Shown here in pieces: positions 7,416-15,086 of a DNA stretch of 33,600 nt. A program made the position numbers and the translations under genes. The notes below the pieces were generated by a model that was given only the letters and a program-made list of their open reading frames with translations, was not told the origin of the DNA and did no database searches. Origin of the DNA: DASUTW01 sp035513995 (lineage in GTDB: Bacteria; Actinomycetota; UBA4738; CALAEC01); contig DATKBL010000197.1 of the NCBI GenBank assembly GCA_035513995.1, positions 1 to 33,600 of the forward strand. Reading direction: 5' to 3'. Each line of letters begins with the position of its first letter. The first letter of the stretch is position 1.

Positions 7416-8650
7416 GAGATCGGGATCGGCACGATCGGGCTCGTCGCCAGGTCGGGAGGCCAGACGACCTCCCGCGTCTCCGCCTCGACCCACTCCCAGA
7501 TCACGCTCGTCGCGCGGAGGTTCACCCCGGCGAGGGGATCGCCCGCCGGCGCGAACCGCAGGCCGCTGCCGTTGGGGAGCGATCCGACGGGGAGGTCGGC
7601 CGCCAGCGCCGCCTCCGCGATCTCCTCGGCGCTCGCCGAGCCCGCGTCGGGCAGCACGTGGTGGAAGAGTGCCCAGGCACCGGCGAACCCCGAGAGCGCG
7701 GGGGCGGGCATCGCCATGTCCCAGCGGCGCTCGTACTCGCGATTCGCCCACGCGAGCGCCTCGGCCGCGTCGGGCCTGAGCTCGGCGACCTCGAGGACCT
7801 CGCCGTCGGGCTTGTCCGAGGCGAACAGGCCCACGGCGTCCTCGCCCAGGGTGGCTCCGAACTCCCGCATGCAGTACGAGGACGAGGTGCCCACGCTCGC
7901 CACGAGCGGGAGGTCCTGGCGCACCATCTCCTGCCGGAGCTCCACGCCGTCCTGGAGGTAGGCCGAGACCACCAATACCTCGACCCCGGCCCGGCCGATC
8001 CGGCGCACGAGGCGCTCGGCGTCGACGGTCTGGACGTCGTAGGGGAACGTGGCCGCGAGCTCCAGGCCCGCCTCCTCGATCGTGTCGGCGGCGCCGAGCC
8101 CCACCGATCGTCCGTAGACGTCGTCCACGTAGAGGACGCCCCATCTTAGAGCGCGCGGATCCTCGCCCATCATCGGGAGCAGCTGCTCGTCGAGGAATCG
8201 CACGCCCTCGTCGCCGAGCGAGCTCCCCATCGAGACCAGCCGGAAGAAGCGGTCCCCCGCGCGGACCCCGTCCTCGATCTCTCCGACCGCGCCCGTCTCC
8301 CAGAAGACGATGTCGAGGTCGGAGGCGACCTTGGCCGCCTTCGTGGAGATCGTGCTGCCGTAGCTGCCCAGCACGACCTCGGCCCCGTCGGCGACGGCGG
8401 CCCGCACGGCGAGGGGCGCGCCCTCGGCGGTCTCGGCCGGATGCAGGCTCAGCCGGATCGGCCTCCCGTCCACCCCGCCCTCGGCGTTGACGCGCTCGAG
8501 CGCGAGCCGCACGCCCCGGTACTCTTCGATCCCTCCGATGCCCTGGCTCCCGGCGGTCGGGTAGACGGCGCCGACCACCAAAGGGTCCGACCCCGACGCG
8601 GGGGCGCACGCCCCGGTCAGCAGCAGCAGGGCGACGATCGTTCGGTGCAT
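7412..8650 (-). CDS. Extracellular ligand-binding lipoprotein (Liv/amide-type, Peripla_BP_6)
   Basis: This 412-residue type I periplasmic-binding-fold protein resembles branched-chain amino acid, urea and amide receptors. It has a lipoprotein signal with LLTGAC, C15 being the lipidated residue. It then begins with VVGAVYPTAGSQGIGG and continues with ALERVNAEGGVDGRPI, the family's opening. VVLGSYGSTISTKAAKVA (about 88-105) is the usual ligand-site segment. No ABC permease or ATPase gene accompanies it, so it is an orphan receptor here. ATG 8650 is preferred over 8656 because GAGGAGG ends six bases before it and abuts the other. The ligand is unknown. Confidence 0.82.
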   Translation of the reverse strand: MHRTIVALLLLTGACAPASGSDPLVVGAVYPTAGSQGIGGIEEYRGVRLALERVNAEGGVDGRPIRLSLHPAETAEGAPLAVRAAVADGAEVVLGSYGSTISTKAAKVASDLDIVFWETGAVGEIEDGVRAGDRFFRLVSMGSSLGDEGVRFLDEQLLPMMGEDPRALRWGVLYVDDVYGRSVGLGAADTIEEAGLELAATFPYDVQTVDAERLVRRIGRAGVEVLVVSAYLQDGVELRQEMVRQDLPLVASVGTSSSYCMREFGATLGEDAVGLFASDKPDGEVLEVAELRPDAAEALAWANREYERRWDMAMPAPALSGFAGAWALFHHVLPDAGSASAEEIAEAALAADLPVGSLPNGSGLRFAPAGDPLAGVNLRATSVIWEWVEAETREVVWPPDLATSPIVPIPIS

Positions 8651-8661
8651 CCGCATCCTCC

Positions 8662-9216
8662 TCAGACGTAGGCGAGCGCGTTGGCGAGCGCGTGGGTCGC
8701 GGCGGGAGCGGTCCAGGTGCCGGCCGCCCACCGCTGCCATCCGAGCAGCAGGCCGGCGGCCAGGTTGAGCGCCAGCGAGTCGAGCCCGTAGAGTGGCAGG
8801 TGGACGAGAGCGAAGGCCGCGGCCGAGACGGCGATCGCCGGGGCGGGACCGCGGGCGGCGAGCCACCCGTACAGGAACCTCCGGAAGAAGGCCTCCTCCG
8901 CCACCGCGGCCAGGATCGCCGCGGCGACCGGCACCGGGGCGAAAGTCATCGCCGGGAACGAGGCCGCCCGCGCGACCAGCGCCATCGCCAGGACCCCGAT
9001 CGTCACCGCTGCGAGCCAGGGGGCCGCCCCGGTGAGCCGTTCTCTCGTCGGCAGGGGGAGGGCGAGGCCCGCCGCTCCGACGACGACGACGACGACGACC
9101 GCCTCCACGCCGGGCGTTCGCAGCGCGAGGGCCGCGAGACCGGCGCCGGCGACGAGCGGCGCCCATCGAGGGACGGCCGCGGTGGTCCGCGCGGTCGAGC
9201 GGGGCTCCGAGATCAT
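8662..9216 (-). CDS. CPBP (Abi) family intramembrane glutamic endopeptidase
   Basis: This 184-residue protein is mostly hydrophobic and carries the three CPBP motifs: EEAFFR (E107, E108, R112), FALVHLPLYG (H139) and THALANALAY (H175). Members include Rce1-type prenyl-protein proteases and bacterial proteins of largely unknown substrate. A run of seven valines near residue 40 is encoded by a GAC-type triplet tract. It overlaps the upstream lipoprotein gene by ATGA and ends a few bases before the binding-protein gene. Its place inside a copper-type operon is unusual for the family. Possible substrates are the operon's own secreted products, which is speculation. Confidence 0.82.
   Translation of the reverse strand: MISEPRSTARTTAAVPRWAPLVAGAGLAALALRTPGVEAVVVVVVVGAAGLALPLPTRERLTGAAPWLAAVTIGVLAMALVARAASFPAMTFAPVPVAAAILAAVAEEAFFRRFLYGWLAARGPAPAIAVSAAAFALVHLPLYGLDSLALNLAAGLLLGWQRWAAGTWTAPAATHALANALAYV
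9078..9098. repeat. Triplet tract (CGA x7) inside the CPBP gene
   Basis: Seven perfect CGA triplets encode a run of valines in a membrane segment of the minus-strand gene. Length change by slippage would add or remove valines without a frameshift. Confidence 0.8.
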
Positions 9217-9638
9217 TCGACCTGGAAGGTTACCGTCGTGATGACCCGAGGAAGGAAGAACCCGTGGTCGGCGGCCACGAACTCCGCCTCCAGGATGTGC
9301 ATCCCGGGCTCGATGCCGCCCTCGACCAGCTCGGCCAGGTTCTCGTCCAAGCCGCCGAGGAGCGTAACGGTCTCGCCGTCGAGCACCAGATGGATGTGCC
9401 CCTGGTCGCCCGCCAGGTCGGTGGAGACCTCCTCCACGATCTCGGCGTTCTCCAGCTCGAGTCGTACCGGCACGTCGTCGGGCGGGTGGACCGTTCCCGG
9501 CTCGGGCTCCACGATCGTCAGCTCGGCCGGGGAGCTGGGCCGCTCCGCCGAGGTGTCCGTCGGCGTGGGGTCCGGGTCGGGCGCGTCGCCGGTGCACGCG
9601 GCGAGCAGCAGGGCGGCGGCCAGCGCCGCGAGTCGCAT
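9213..9638 (-). CDS. Small secreted lipoprotein with His-rich beta domain
   Basis: This 141-residue protein has a lipoprotein signal ending LLLAAC (C15) and then an acidic, Pro/Thr-rich linker to about residue 35. A compact beta domain follows, with GHIHLVLDGE, GMHILEAEF and ADHGFFLP. The spacing of these histidines resembles DUF4399-like and other small copper- or heme-associated extracellular domains, but I cannot name the family with certainty. It starts 2 bases after the CopC-CopD stop and overlaps the CPBP start (ATGA). In this position it could be an extracytoplasmic metal-binding lipoprotein; that is inferred from context and from the histidines. Confidence 0.75.
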   Translation of the reverse strand: MRLAALAAALLLAACTGDAPDPDPTPTDTSAERPSSPAELTIVEPEPGTVHPPDDVPVRLELENAEIVEEVSTDLAGDQGHIHLVLDGETVTLLGGLDENLAELVEGGIEPGMHILEAEFVAADHGFFLPRVITTVTFQVE

Positions 9639-9640
9639 CC

Positions 9641-11590
9641 TCACTCGATCTCCTCCTCGAAGGTCGCGGTCACAACGGTACCTTCTTCCGTGGTGGCTTC
9701 GGCGGTGAACGTCCAGGCGCCGGCCTCGAGCTCGGCCGTCGCCACGAAGTGGCCGATGGTGAGTCGACGAGGCTCGAGCTCGAGCGTCTCGCCGTCGAGC
9801 GTGGCCGAGATCGCGATCCCCTCGATCGGGAGCTCCCCCCCTGCTGCGTCGAAGAACGTGTAGTGGACCTCGTTGGAGCCGGCGGCGCCCGGATCGACGT
9901 AGGCCTGCACCGTGCGGTCCTCGCCCAGCGGGATCACGTAGATGTCGGGCTGGCCGGGGCCGCCGTCGATCACCACGATCTCCGGCTCGGGGCCCCTCGC
10001 CTCCAGCTCGAGCTCGAGGCGGACCGAGTCGTCCGCCTGCTGGATCAGCACGCCGATCCGCCAGGTCCCGGGGGCCGAGAGGTTGGTGCCCTGCCCTCGC
10101 CAGACCCCGGCCTCCGCTCGTTCGAGGGCGAGCTCCGTCGTGCCCACGTCCGGTCGATCGGGGAGGGAGAAGCGGAGCGAGACGCTGTTGGCCTCGACCG
10201 GCTCCCCCGTGTCGTAGTCGTTGATCCTCGCCTCGAAGGTGTTCGGTCCGGGAGCCCCCGGCACGGCGACGAGCCGCATCCGCACGGTCGTGGCGAAGTC
10301 CGAGCCCTCCACCACCACGCGCTCGGGCTGGGGTGGCGGGCCCTGCTCCTGGAGCTGGGACGGCGGGACGAGGCCGGACATCAGCCCGGTCAGGCCGAAG
10401 ACGCCGACGGCGATCGAAAGCTCCGCGCCGACCGTGCGCCGCAGGGTGGGGAGGCGCCCTCCGGGGATCAGCCGGAACCGGTTGTAGGCGCCGAGCGCCA
10501 GCATGCCGCCGAAGAGGGCGCTCTTCCCCACGACCGCCAGGCCGAAGCCGGTGTCGAAGAGGTCTCCGAGCGAACCGACCTCGTCCCACGCGCGGAGGAA
10601 GCCGGTGAGGGCCACGAGGACGATCGCCCACGTCGCGATCCCCGAGAACCTCGACGCCGCCGGGCCTCGGGTCTCCGGGTCCGCTCTCACGAGCCCCACC
10701 AGGAGCCAGGCCAGCCCGCCCACCCACACGCCGACGGCGACGATGTGGGCCCACTGCACGGCGACCGGCAGGACGGGGTTCCGCGCCGCCCCGGCGTGCC
10801 CCGCGTACGCGTGCACGAGCATCGCGGCCAGTGTCACGCCGCCCAGGAGGCCCCAGGTGGCGCCACCCGGGCGCGCGAGCGCCACCGCGCCGACGATGCC
10901 GGCCGCGAGCAGCGTGGCCCCCCGCGCGAGCAGGATCTCTCCCCGGTCGGCGGCCAGCAGCGCGCCGAGCCCGATGTCGGCCGCCCCGGCCTCCGCGATC
11001 AGCATCCCGAGGAGCCCCAGGGCCCCCAGGAGCCATCCGGCGCCGAGCAGCCACGCCGCGCCCCGGACACGCTCCCGGAAGAGCACGAGGCTTGCCAGGG
11101 CTCCTCCCAGGAGGATCGCCAGCCCCCAGTAGAAGCCCCAACGCCCCGCCACCGACAGGGGCGCGGGGCTCGGGTACTCGACCTCCGCGCCGTCGCCCGC
11201 AGGGGTCACCTCGGAGGCGTCCACCCCCACCCCGAAGGTGAAGGCCCCCGCCGTGACGTGGCCGTCCACGCGGGAGAGGACGCGCCACGACACCGAGTAG
11301 ACGCCGTCGTCCAGATCCTGCGGGAGGCCCACCCGCACCTCCCGCTCGGACCCCACGCGCTCCAGCCCGCTCGTCTCGACCTCGCTTCCGGAGCCGTCCA
11401 CGACCGTCACCGAGGAGAGCCCGAGGTCCAGCGGCTCGCTGAACGAGAGCAGGATCTCGCCGGGGCCCGCCTCGAGCAGCTCCCCGTCCGAGGGCGAGGA
11501 GGACTCCAGCAGCGCGTGGCCGCTCGCCCCGGGGGCCGTGGCCAGCACCCCCAGGGCGATCAGACCGACGAGCAGGAGCGCGCGGCGCAC
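9641..11590 (-). CDS. CopC-CopD fusion protein (copper binding/import, YcnJ-like) with extra C-terminal domain
   Basis: This 649-residue membrane protein has a signal peptide (1-24) followed by a CopC domain (25-125). The mature N-terminus would be H25, and DGH gives D109 and H111, the typical Cu(II) ligand set of CopC. A CopD membrane domain of about eight helices (145-410) follows, with WAHIVAVGVWVGG as its characteristic His-containing helix. A C-terminal extracytoplasmic region (about 430-649) has two beta-rich repeats resembling YtkA/FixH-like domains. CopC and CopD act in copper uptake across the cytoplasmic membrane, often for cuproenzyme assembly. Start is GTG at 11590, four bases after the upstream stop. 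Fused CopCD is common in Gram-positives; the long C-terminal extension is less so. Confidence 0.88.
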   Translation of the reverse strand: MRRALLLVGLIALGVLATAPGASGHALLESSSPSDGELLEAGPGEILLSFSEPLDLGLSSVTVVDGSGSEVETSGLERVGSEREVRVGLPQDLDDGVYSVSWRVLSRVDGHVTAGAFTFGVGVDASEVTPAGDGAEVEYPSPAPLSVAGRWGFYWGLAILLGGALASLVLFRERVRGAAWLLGAGWLLGALGLLGMLIAEAGAADIGLGALLAADRGEILLARGATLLAAGIVGAVALARPGGATWGLLGGVTLAAMLVHAYAGHAGAARNPVLPVAVQWAHIVAVGVWVGGLAWLLVGLVRADPETRGPAASRFSGIATWAIVLVALTGFLRAWDEVGSLGDLFDTGFGLAVVGKSALFGGMLALGAYNRFRLIPGGRLPTLRRTVGAELSIAVGVFGLTGLMSGLVPPSQLQEQGPPPQPERVVVEGSDFATTVRMRLVAVPGAPGPNTFEARINDYDTGEPVEANSVSLRFSLPDRPDVGTTELALERAEAGVWRGQGTNLSAPGTWRIGVLIQQADDSVRLELELEARGPEPEIVVIDGGPGQPDIYVIPLGEDRTVQAYVDPGAAGSNEVHYTFFDAAGGELPIEGIAISATLDGETLELEPRRLTIGHFVATAELEAGAWTFTAEATTEEGTVVTATFEEEIE

Positions 11591-11594
11591 GGTG

Positions 11595-12275
11595 CTAGGC
11601 CCGCGCCCTCCGGAGCGCGAGCCCGCCGATGGCCAGGCCGGCCACGAGGGCGACGGCGCCCACGATCAGGGCGATCATCGCCAGCGTGCGGGCCTCCGCC
11701 GCCGGGTCCTCCTCGCCCGCCGTGTCCTCGGCAGCGATCGACTGCTCGAGCTGGGTGATGCTCTCGCTCAGCCGGGTCGTCTCCTGCTCGAGACGATCAG
11801 CCACCTCGGCCACGGTCGGGTCCTGCGCCGGGAAGGAGATCTCGGCCGGGTCGTTCGCCGGGCTGAAGGTGTCTGGCCCCGAGGTGAACTCCTCGTCGAG
11901 GTCTTGGTTCCTGACCGAGCCCACGAACCGGAACGCGTAGTCGCCCGGTCGCGACGGGACGAAGACCGCGCGGTACTCGCCGGTGTTGCCGAACGCGGGC
12001 TCCATCGCCATCGTCGTCGACTCCTCGCCGTAGGAGATCTCCACCTCGAGGTCCACCCCATTGAGGATCGGCTGCTCGCTGTCGTGGTCGGTCAGCGTCA
12101 GCGAGACCCAGTTGGGCTCGTAAGCCACGGCCGGCTCGTTCCCGAACCCCACCAGCATCACGACGTCGCCGACCTCTCGGCCCTCGTGGGCACGGACGGG
12201 CGACGCGGGCAGCAGGATCAGCATCGTCAGGACGCCGGCCGCGGCCAGCGCCGCAGCCGTACGGATGCGAGACAT
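11595..12275 (-). CDS. Secreted, membrane-anchored protein of copper-type operon (YtkA/FixH-like)
   Basis: This 226-residue protein has a signal peptide (1-29), and the mature form would begin HEG. A beta-sandwich-like region (about 35-150) contains AMEPAFGNTGEYRAVF and PGDYAFRFVG, the pattern of YtkA/FixH-like domains found beside copper and cytochrome-oxidase genes. A heptad-like segment (about 160-185, VADRLEQETTRLSESITQ) looks like a short coiled coil. A C-terminal membrane helix (198-220) ends in RRARA. It is preceded by a strong GGGAGGA ribosome site and a hairpin, the only real gap in the operon. The role is inferred to be extracytoplasmic copper handling. Confidence 0.8.
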   Translation of the reverse strand: MSRIRTAAALAAAGVLTMLILLPASPVRAHEGREVGDVVMLVGFGNEPAVAYEPNWVSLTLTDHDSEQPILNGVDLEVEISYGEESTTMAMEPAFGNTGEYRAVFVPSRPGDYAFRFVGSVRNQDLDEEFTSGPDTFSPANDPAEISFPAQDPTVAEVADRLEQETTRLSESITQLEQSIAAEDTAGEEDPAAEARTLAMIALIVGAVALVAGLAIGGLALRRARA

Positions 12276-12280
12276 AGGAC

Positions 12281-12287
12281 TCCTCCC
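12281..12287 (-). promoter_or_regulatory. Strong Shine-Dalgarno site
   Basis: On the minus strand GGGAGGA lies 5 nt before the ATG at 12275. It stands out because most operon heads here lack any such site. Confidence 0.7.
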
Positions 12288-12293
12288 TTCGAT

Positions 12294-12322
12294 CGTTGGG
12301 TGCTTCGTGCTTCAACCCAACG
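12294..12322 (-). other. Intercistronic hairpin in the copper-type operon
   Basis: CGTTGGGT and ACCCAACG form a perfect 8-base-pair stem around a 13-base loop. It spans the stop codon of the upstream gene and precedes the ribosome site of the next. No U-tract follows, so it is more likely an mRNA-processing or stabilising element, or a partial attenuator, than a terminator. Confidence 0.55.
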
Positions 12323-12854
12323 GGGGAGGGGGGCTTCGCGTCGAGCCCGACCCGACCAGGACCTGCGGACGGAGCGCCGGGACGGCTCGGGGGAGCGGGA
12401 GGCTGATGGGCGCGACCCACCTGCGTCGCAGCGCGCGACCGATCGCTCCGGCCACCTCGCCGAGCAGGCGCGTGAGCAGGGCCACCGTGAACGCCACGAG
12501 GACCTGGATCCCCACGCCGATCCACGCGAGATCGCTCGTGAGGAAGCCGTGGGCGCTCTCGCCGCCGGCGATGCGCTCCGTGACCTCCATCACGACGAAG
12601 AGCAGGACCTGCAGCGTGGCCAGGCGGGCGGCGAACGGGAGCACCGGCGTCGGCGCGACCGACGCCTCCCGCAGGTGGGGAAGCGTGAGGCGGATCGAGG
12701 CGGTGATCCCCGCCACGACGGCGACGGCGACCGCGATCGGCCAGTACTTGTGGGCGCCGGGCGCGTGATCGGCCGAGGCCAGTACGTACGCGATCGTGTG
12801 TCCCACCACCACGCCGGCGGCCGTCAGGCCGAGCAGGGCTCGCTTGGAGCTCAT
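12312..12854 (-). CDS. Polytopic membrane protein of unknown function
   Basis: I cannot name a family. The 180-residue protein has about four hydrophobic helices (roughly 8-28, 42-62, 72-95 and 115-140). Histidines lie at the ends of the first loop (GHTIAYVLASADH), and an acidic pair is found in VVMEVTERIAGGESAHG. The C-terminal 35 residues are Pro/Arg-rich and probably cytoplasmic. It overlaps the preceding small gene by ATGA, placing it second in the operon. Four-helix membrane proteins with loop histidines occur in copper or cytochrome loci, but this is only a contextual guess. Confidence 0.75.
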   Translation of the reverse strand: MSSKRALLGLTAAGVVVGHTIAYVLASADHAPGAHKYWPIAVAVAVVAGITASIRLTLPHLREASVAPTPVLPFAARLATLQVLLFVVMEVTERIAGGESAHGFLTSDLAWIGVGIQVLVAFTVALLTRLLGEVAGAIGRALRRRWVAPISLPLPRAVPALRPQVLVGSGSTRSPPPPLG

Positions 12855-13009
12855 CGGGCGTCCTCGACCGGCGCGGGCGTCCGCTCCTCCTCCTGCTCCG
12901 CGAGCCGGCGCTTCTTCTCCGATCGCGTGCGGAGGTACAGCACGACCCCCACCGCCACCGCCGCGACCAGCAGCTCGTCCCACCCGGCGTGGGCCACGAT
13001 GAGTGCCAC
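12851..13009 (-). CDS. Small single-helix membrane protein, head of copper-type operon
   Basis: This 52-residue protein opens with VALIVAHAGWDELL, continues into one membrane helix (about 14-30), and ends in a charged tail of Arg/Lys then Glu/Pro. No family is recognised. The GTG at 13009 is chosen because a TAGGAT -10 element ends 7 nt before it. The in-frame ATG at 13018 lies inside that hexamer, exactly as at zwf. Its stop overlaps the next start (ATGA). As the first gene of the operon it may be an accessory subunit of the membrane proteins that follow. Confidence 0.65.
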   Translation of the reverse strand: MALIVAHAGWDELLVAAVAVGVVLYLRTRSEKKRRLAEQEEERTPAPVEDAR

Positions 13010-13016
13010 GGCAACC

Positions 13017-13022
13017 ATCCTA
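13017..13022 (-). promoter_or_regulatory. -10 element of the copper-type operon (leaderless)
   Basis: On the minus strand TAGGAT lies 7 nt before the GTG at 13009. It is divergent from the polymerase promoter at 13061, with 38 bases between the two hexamers. Confidence 0.5.
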
Positions 13023-13060
13023 GCTCGTGTCCTGGAGAGGGGCGGGGCGCGACGCCGTGG

Positions 13061-13066
13061 TAGGAA
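13061..13066 (+). promoter_or_regulatory. -10-like element of the polymerase gene
   Basis: TAGGAA lies 7 nt before the GTG at 13074. It is one base off the TANNNT pattern, at the usual leaderless spacing. Confidence 0.4.
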
Positions 13067-13073
13067 TGGTGGC

Positions 13074-14072
13074 GTGGGCGAGGCGGAGATCGTCGAGGTC
13101 TCGGGCAGGGAGGTCCGCGTCACCAGCCCGGAGAAGGTCGTCTTCCCCGGGCCCGGGATCACGAAGCTCGACCTCGTCCGCTACTACCTCTCGGTGGGCG
13201 AGGGGGCCGTCCGGGGTGCGCGGGACCGGCCCGTGATCCTGCACCGGTACCCCCACGGGGTCGAGGGCGACGACTTCTATCAGAAGCGCGTGCAGAAGGG
13301 CAACGCTCACTGGCTGCGGACCGCGCGGATCACCTTCCCCAGCGGCCGCACCGCCGAGGAGCTGGTGCTGGCGGATGAGGGTCACTTGGCGTGGATGGTC
13401 AACCTCGGGTGCATCGACATCAACCCGTGGCCGGTGCGCGCGGACGACCTCGATCACCCGGACGAGCTCCGCGTGGACCTCGACCCCACCCCGGGCATCC
13501 CGTTCGGTCACGTCCGAGAGGTCGCGCTGCTCGCCCGGGAGGTGCTCGAGGAGCACGGGCTCACCGGCTACGCGAAGACCTCGGGGAAGCGGGGCATCCA
13601 CGTGCTGGTGCGGATCGAGCCGCGGAGGAGCTTCACGGGTGTGCGGCGCGCGGCGCTCGCCCTCGCTCGCGAGGTCGAGCGCCGCGACCCCCGAGCCACG
13701 ACCGCCTGGTGGAAGGAGGAAAGGACCGGGGTCTTCGTCGACTACAACCAGAACGCGCGCGACCGGACCGTGGCCTCCGCCTACTCGGTGCGCCCCGTGG
13801 CCGACGCGCGCGTCTCGGCGCCGCTCGCCTGGGACGAGGTTGCGGACGTGGAGCCGGAGGAGCTCACCATCGCGACCGTCCCTGACCGCTACCGGAAGAT
13901 CGGGGATCCCCACGCCCCGATCGACGAGCTTCACGGCAGCCTCGAGCAGCTCCTCGAGCTGGCCCAGCGCGACGAGCGCGAGGGCCTGGGCGACGCGCCC
14001 TGGCCCCCGCACTTCCCCAAGGGCGACGACGAGCCGACCCGGGCGGCGCCCTCCAGGCGCAAGCGCTCCTAG
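13074..14072 (+). CDS. LigD-type DNA polymerase/primase (NHEJ polymerase domain, stand-alone)
   Basis: This 332-residue archaeo-eukaryotic primase-type polymerase corresponds to the PolDom of bacterial LigD, which fills gaps during non-homologous end joining. The catalytic aspartates are in place: D135 and D137 in RVDLDPTPG and D223 in VFVDYNQN. The nucleotide-binding KTSGKRGIHVLVR is also present. The N-terminal TSPEKVVFPGPGITKLDLVRYY is typical. No ligase or phosphoesterase domain is fused. The C-terminal 40 residues are a charged tail. The start is GTG, supported by the promoter. The ligase gene lies tail to tail and shares CTAG as stop. Ku is not in the window. Confidence 0.92.
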   Translation: MGEAEIVEVSGREVRVTSPEKVVFPGPGITKLDLVRYYLSVGEGAVRGARDRPVILHRYPHGVEGDDFYQKRVQKGNAHWLRTARITFPSGRTAEELVLADEGHLAWMVNLGCIDINPWPVRADDLDHPDELRVDLDPTPGIPFGHVREVALLAREVLEEHGLTGYAKTSGKRGIHVLVRIEPRRSFTGVRRAALALAREVERRDPRATTAWWKEERTGVFVDYNQNARDRTVASAYSVRPVADARVSAPLAWDEVADVEPEELTIATVPDRYRKIGDPHAPIDELHGSLEQLLELAQRDEREGLGDAPWPPHFPKGDDEPTRAAPSRRKRS

Positions 14073-15079
14073 GCGATCTGCTCCATCGTGCAGTCGCGCG
14101 GCTCCTTGTCCTCGCGCCACCGCACGAAGGTGGCACCGTGGCGGATCCGCTGCCCGGTGGTGTGGTTGAAAGCCACCTCGCACACGAGCTCGGGTCGCAT
14201 CGGGATCCACGGCGCCTCGTCCCGGCGCCAACGGCTCGGCCCGCCCGGGCCCGCGTGCTCTCCGAACGCGCTCTCGCCGTGGTGCTTCGCGACGAGATCC
14301 AGGAGCTCCCGCCGCTGCTTGGCTCGGAACGAGGAGGTGAACCCGACGTGGCGCAGCACGCCCTCCTCGTCGTAGAGCGCGAGGAGGAGCGAGCCGACCC
14401 CCTGGCCGTCCTTGTGGACCCGGTAGCCGCCGACCACGCAGTCGGCGGTCCGGCGCCGCTTCACCTTGATCATCGCCCGCTCGCCGGGCCTGTACGTGAG
14501 GTCGTCGGTCTTGGCGATCACGCCGTCGAGCCCGAAGGCCCCCAGCTCGTCCATCCATCGCTCGGCCTCGTCCCGGTCCCGCGTCTGGGGCGTACGGGCC
14601 ACGAGCGGCCCGACTCCGAGGATCTCCGGGGTCGACCGCTCGTCCAGCGCGCCGACCAGCAGGTCCCACCGCTCGACGAGGGGGCGGCCGCGGAGGTCGT
14701 CGTCGCCGAGCGCCGGGAGGTCGAAGCCCACGAACGAGGCCGGGATCTCCTCGGCGAGCATGCGCACGCGCGACTCGGCCGGGTGGAGACGGAGCTGCAG
14801 CGCCTCGAAGTCGAGCTGTCCCTCGCGCGACAGCACGATCTCGCCGTCGACCACACAGCGCTCGGGCAGCGCCTCGCGCAGCGGATCGAGCAGCTCGGGG
14901 AAGTAGCGGTGGAGCGGCCGCTCGGTCCTGCTCCCGATGTGGACCTCGTCGCCGTCCCGGAAGACGATGGCGCGGAACCCGTCCCACTTCGGCTCGTACC
15001 TCCAGCCCTCCCCGCCGGGGAGGTCGTCCCGGGACTTGGACAGCATGGGAGCGAGCGGCGGCGAGACCGGCAGCGCCAT
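14069..15079 (-). CDS. ATP-dependent DNA ligase (LigC-like)
   Basis: This 336-residue ligase seals nicks using ATP. The adenylation motif is EPKWDGFRA with K31 as the AMP-accepting lysine. Motif III-like (SFVGFDLPAL), motif IV (DGVIAKTDDLTY) and motif V (MIKVKRRRTADCV) follow, then an OB-fold domain (about 210-330). Size and architecture match actinobacterial LigC proteins and the ligase domain of LigD. No polymerase is fused. Start ATG 15079 has a TATCGT -10 seven bases upstream. It is convergent with the polymerase gene, so the pair works together but is made from opposite strands. Confidence 0.92.
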   Translation of the reverse strand: MALPVSPPLAPMLSKSRDDLPGGEGWRYEPKWDGFRAIVFRDGDEVHIGSRTERPLHRYFPELLDPLREALPERCVVDGEIVLSREGQLDFEALQLRLHPAESRVRMLAEEIPASFVGFDLPALGDDDLRGRPLVERWDLLVGALDERSTPEILGVGPLVARTPQTRDRDEAERWMDELGAFGLDGVIAKTDDLTYRPGERAMIKVKRRRTADCVVGGYRVHKDGQGVGSLLLALYDEEGVLRHVGFTSSFRAKQRRELLDLVAKHHGESAFGEHAGPGGPSRWRRDEAPWIPMRPELVCEVAFNHTTGQRIRHGATFVRWREDKEPRDCTMEQIA

Positions 15080-15086
15080 GCCCGCC

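Noticed and set aside
8654..8656. ATG at 8656 as start of the binding lipoprotein
   Set aside because: The ribosome site GAGGAGG abuts it with no spacing, while it is six bases from the ATG at 8650.
9078..9098. Triplet tract as a phase-variation switch
   Set aside because: Gain or loss of triplets keeps the frame, so it cannot switch the CPBP gene off; it only alters a valine run.
11538..13073. Long plus-strand open frame leading into the LigD-type polymerase
   Set aside because: It is antisense to three genes of the copper-type operon. LigD similarity begins only after GTG 13074. High G+C lengthens such shadow frames.
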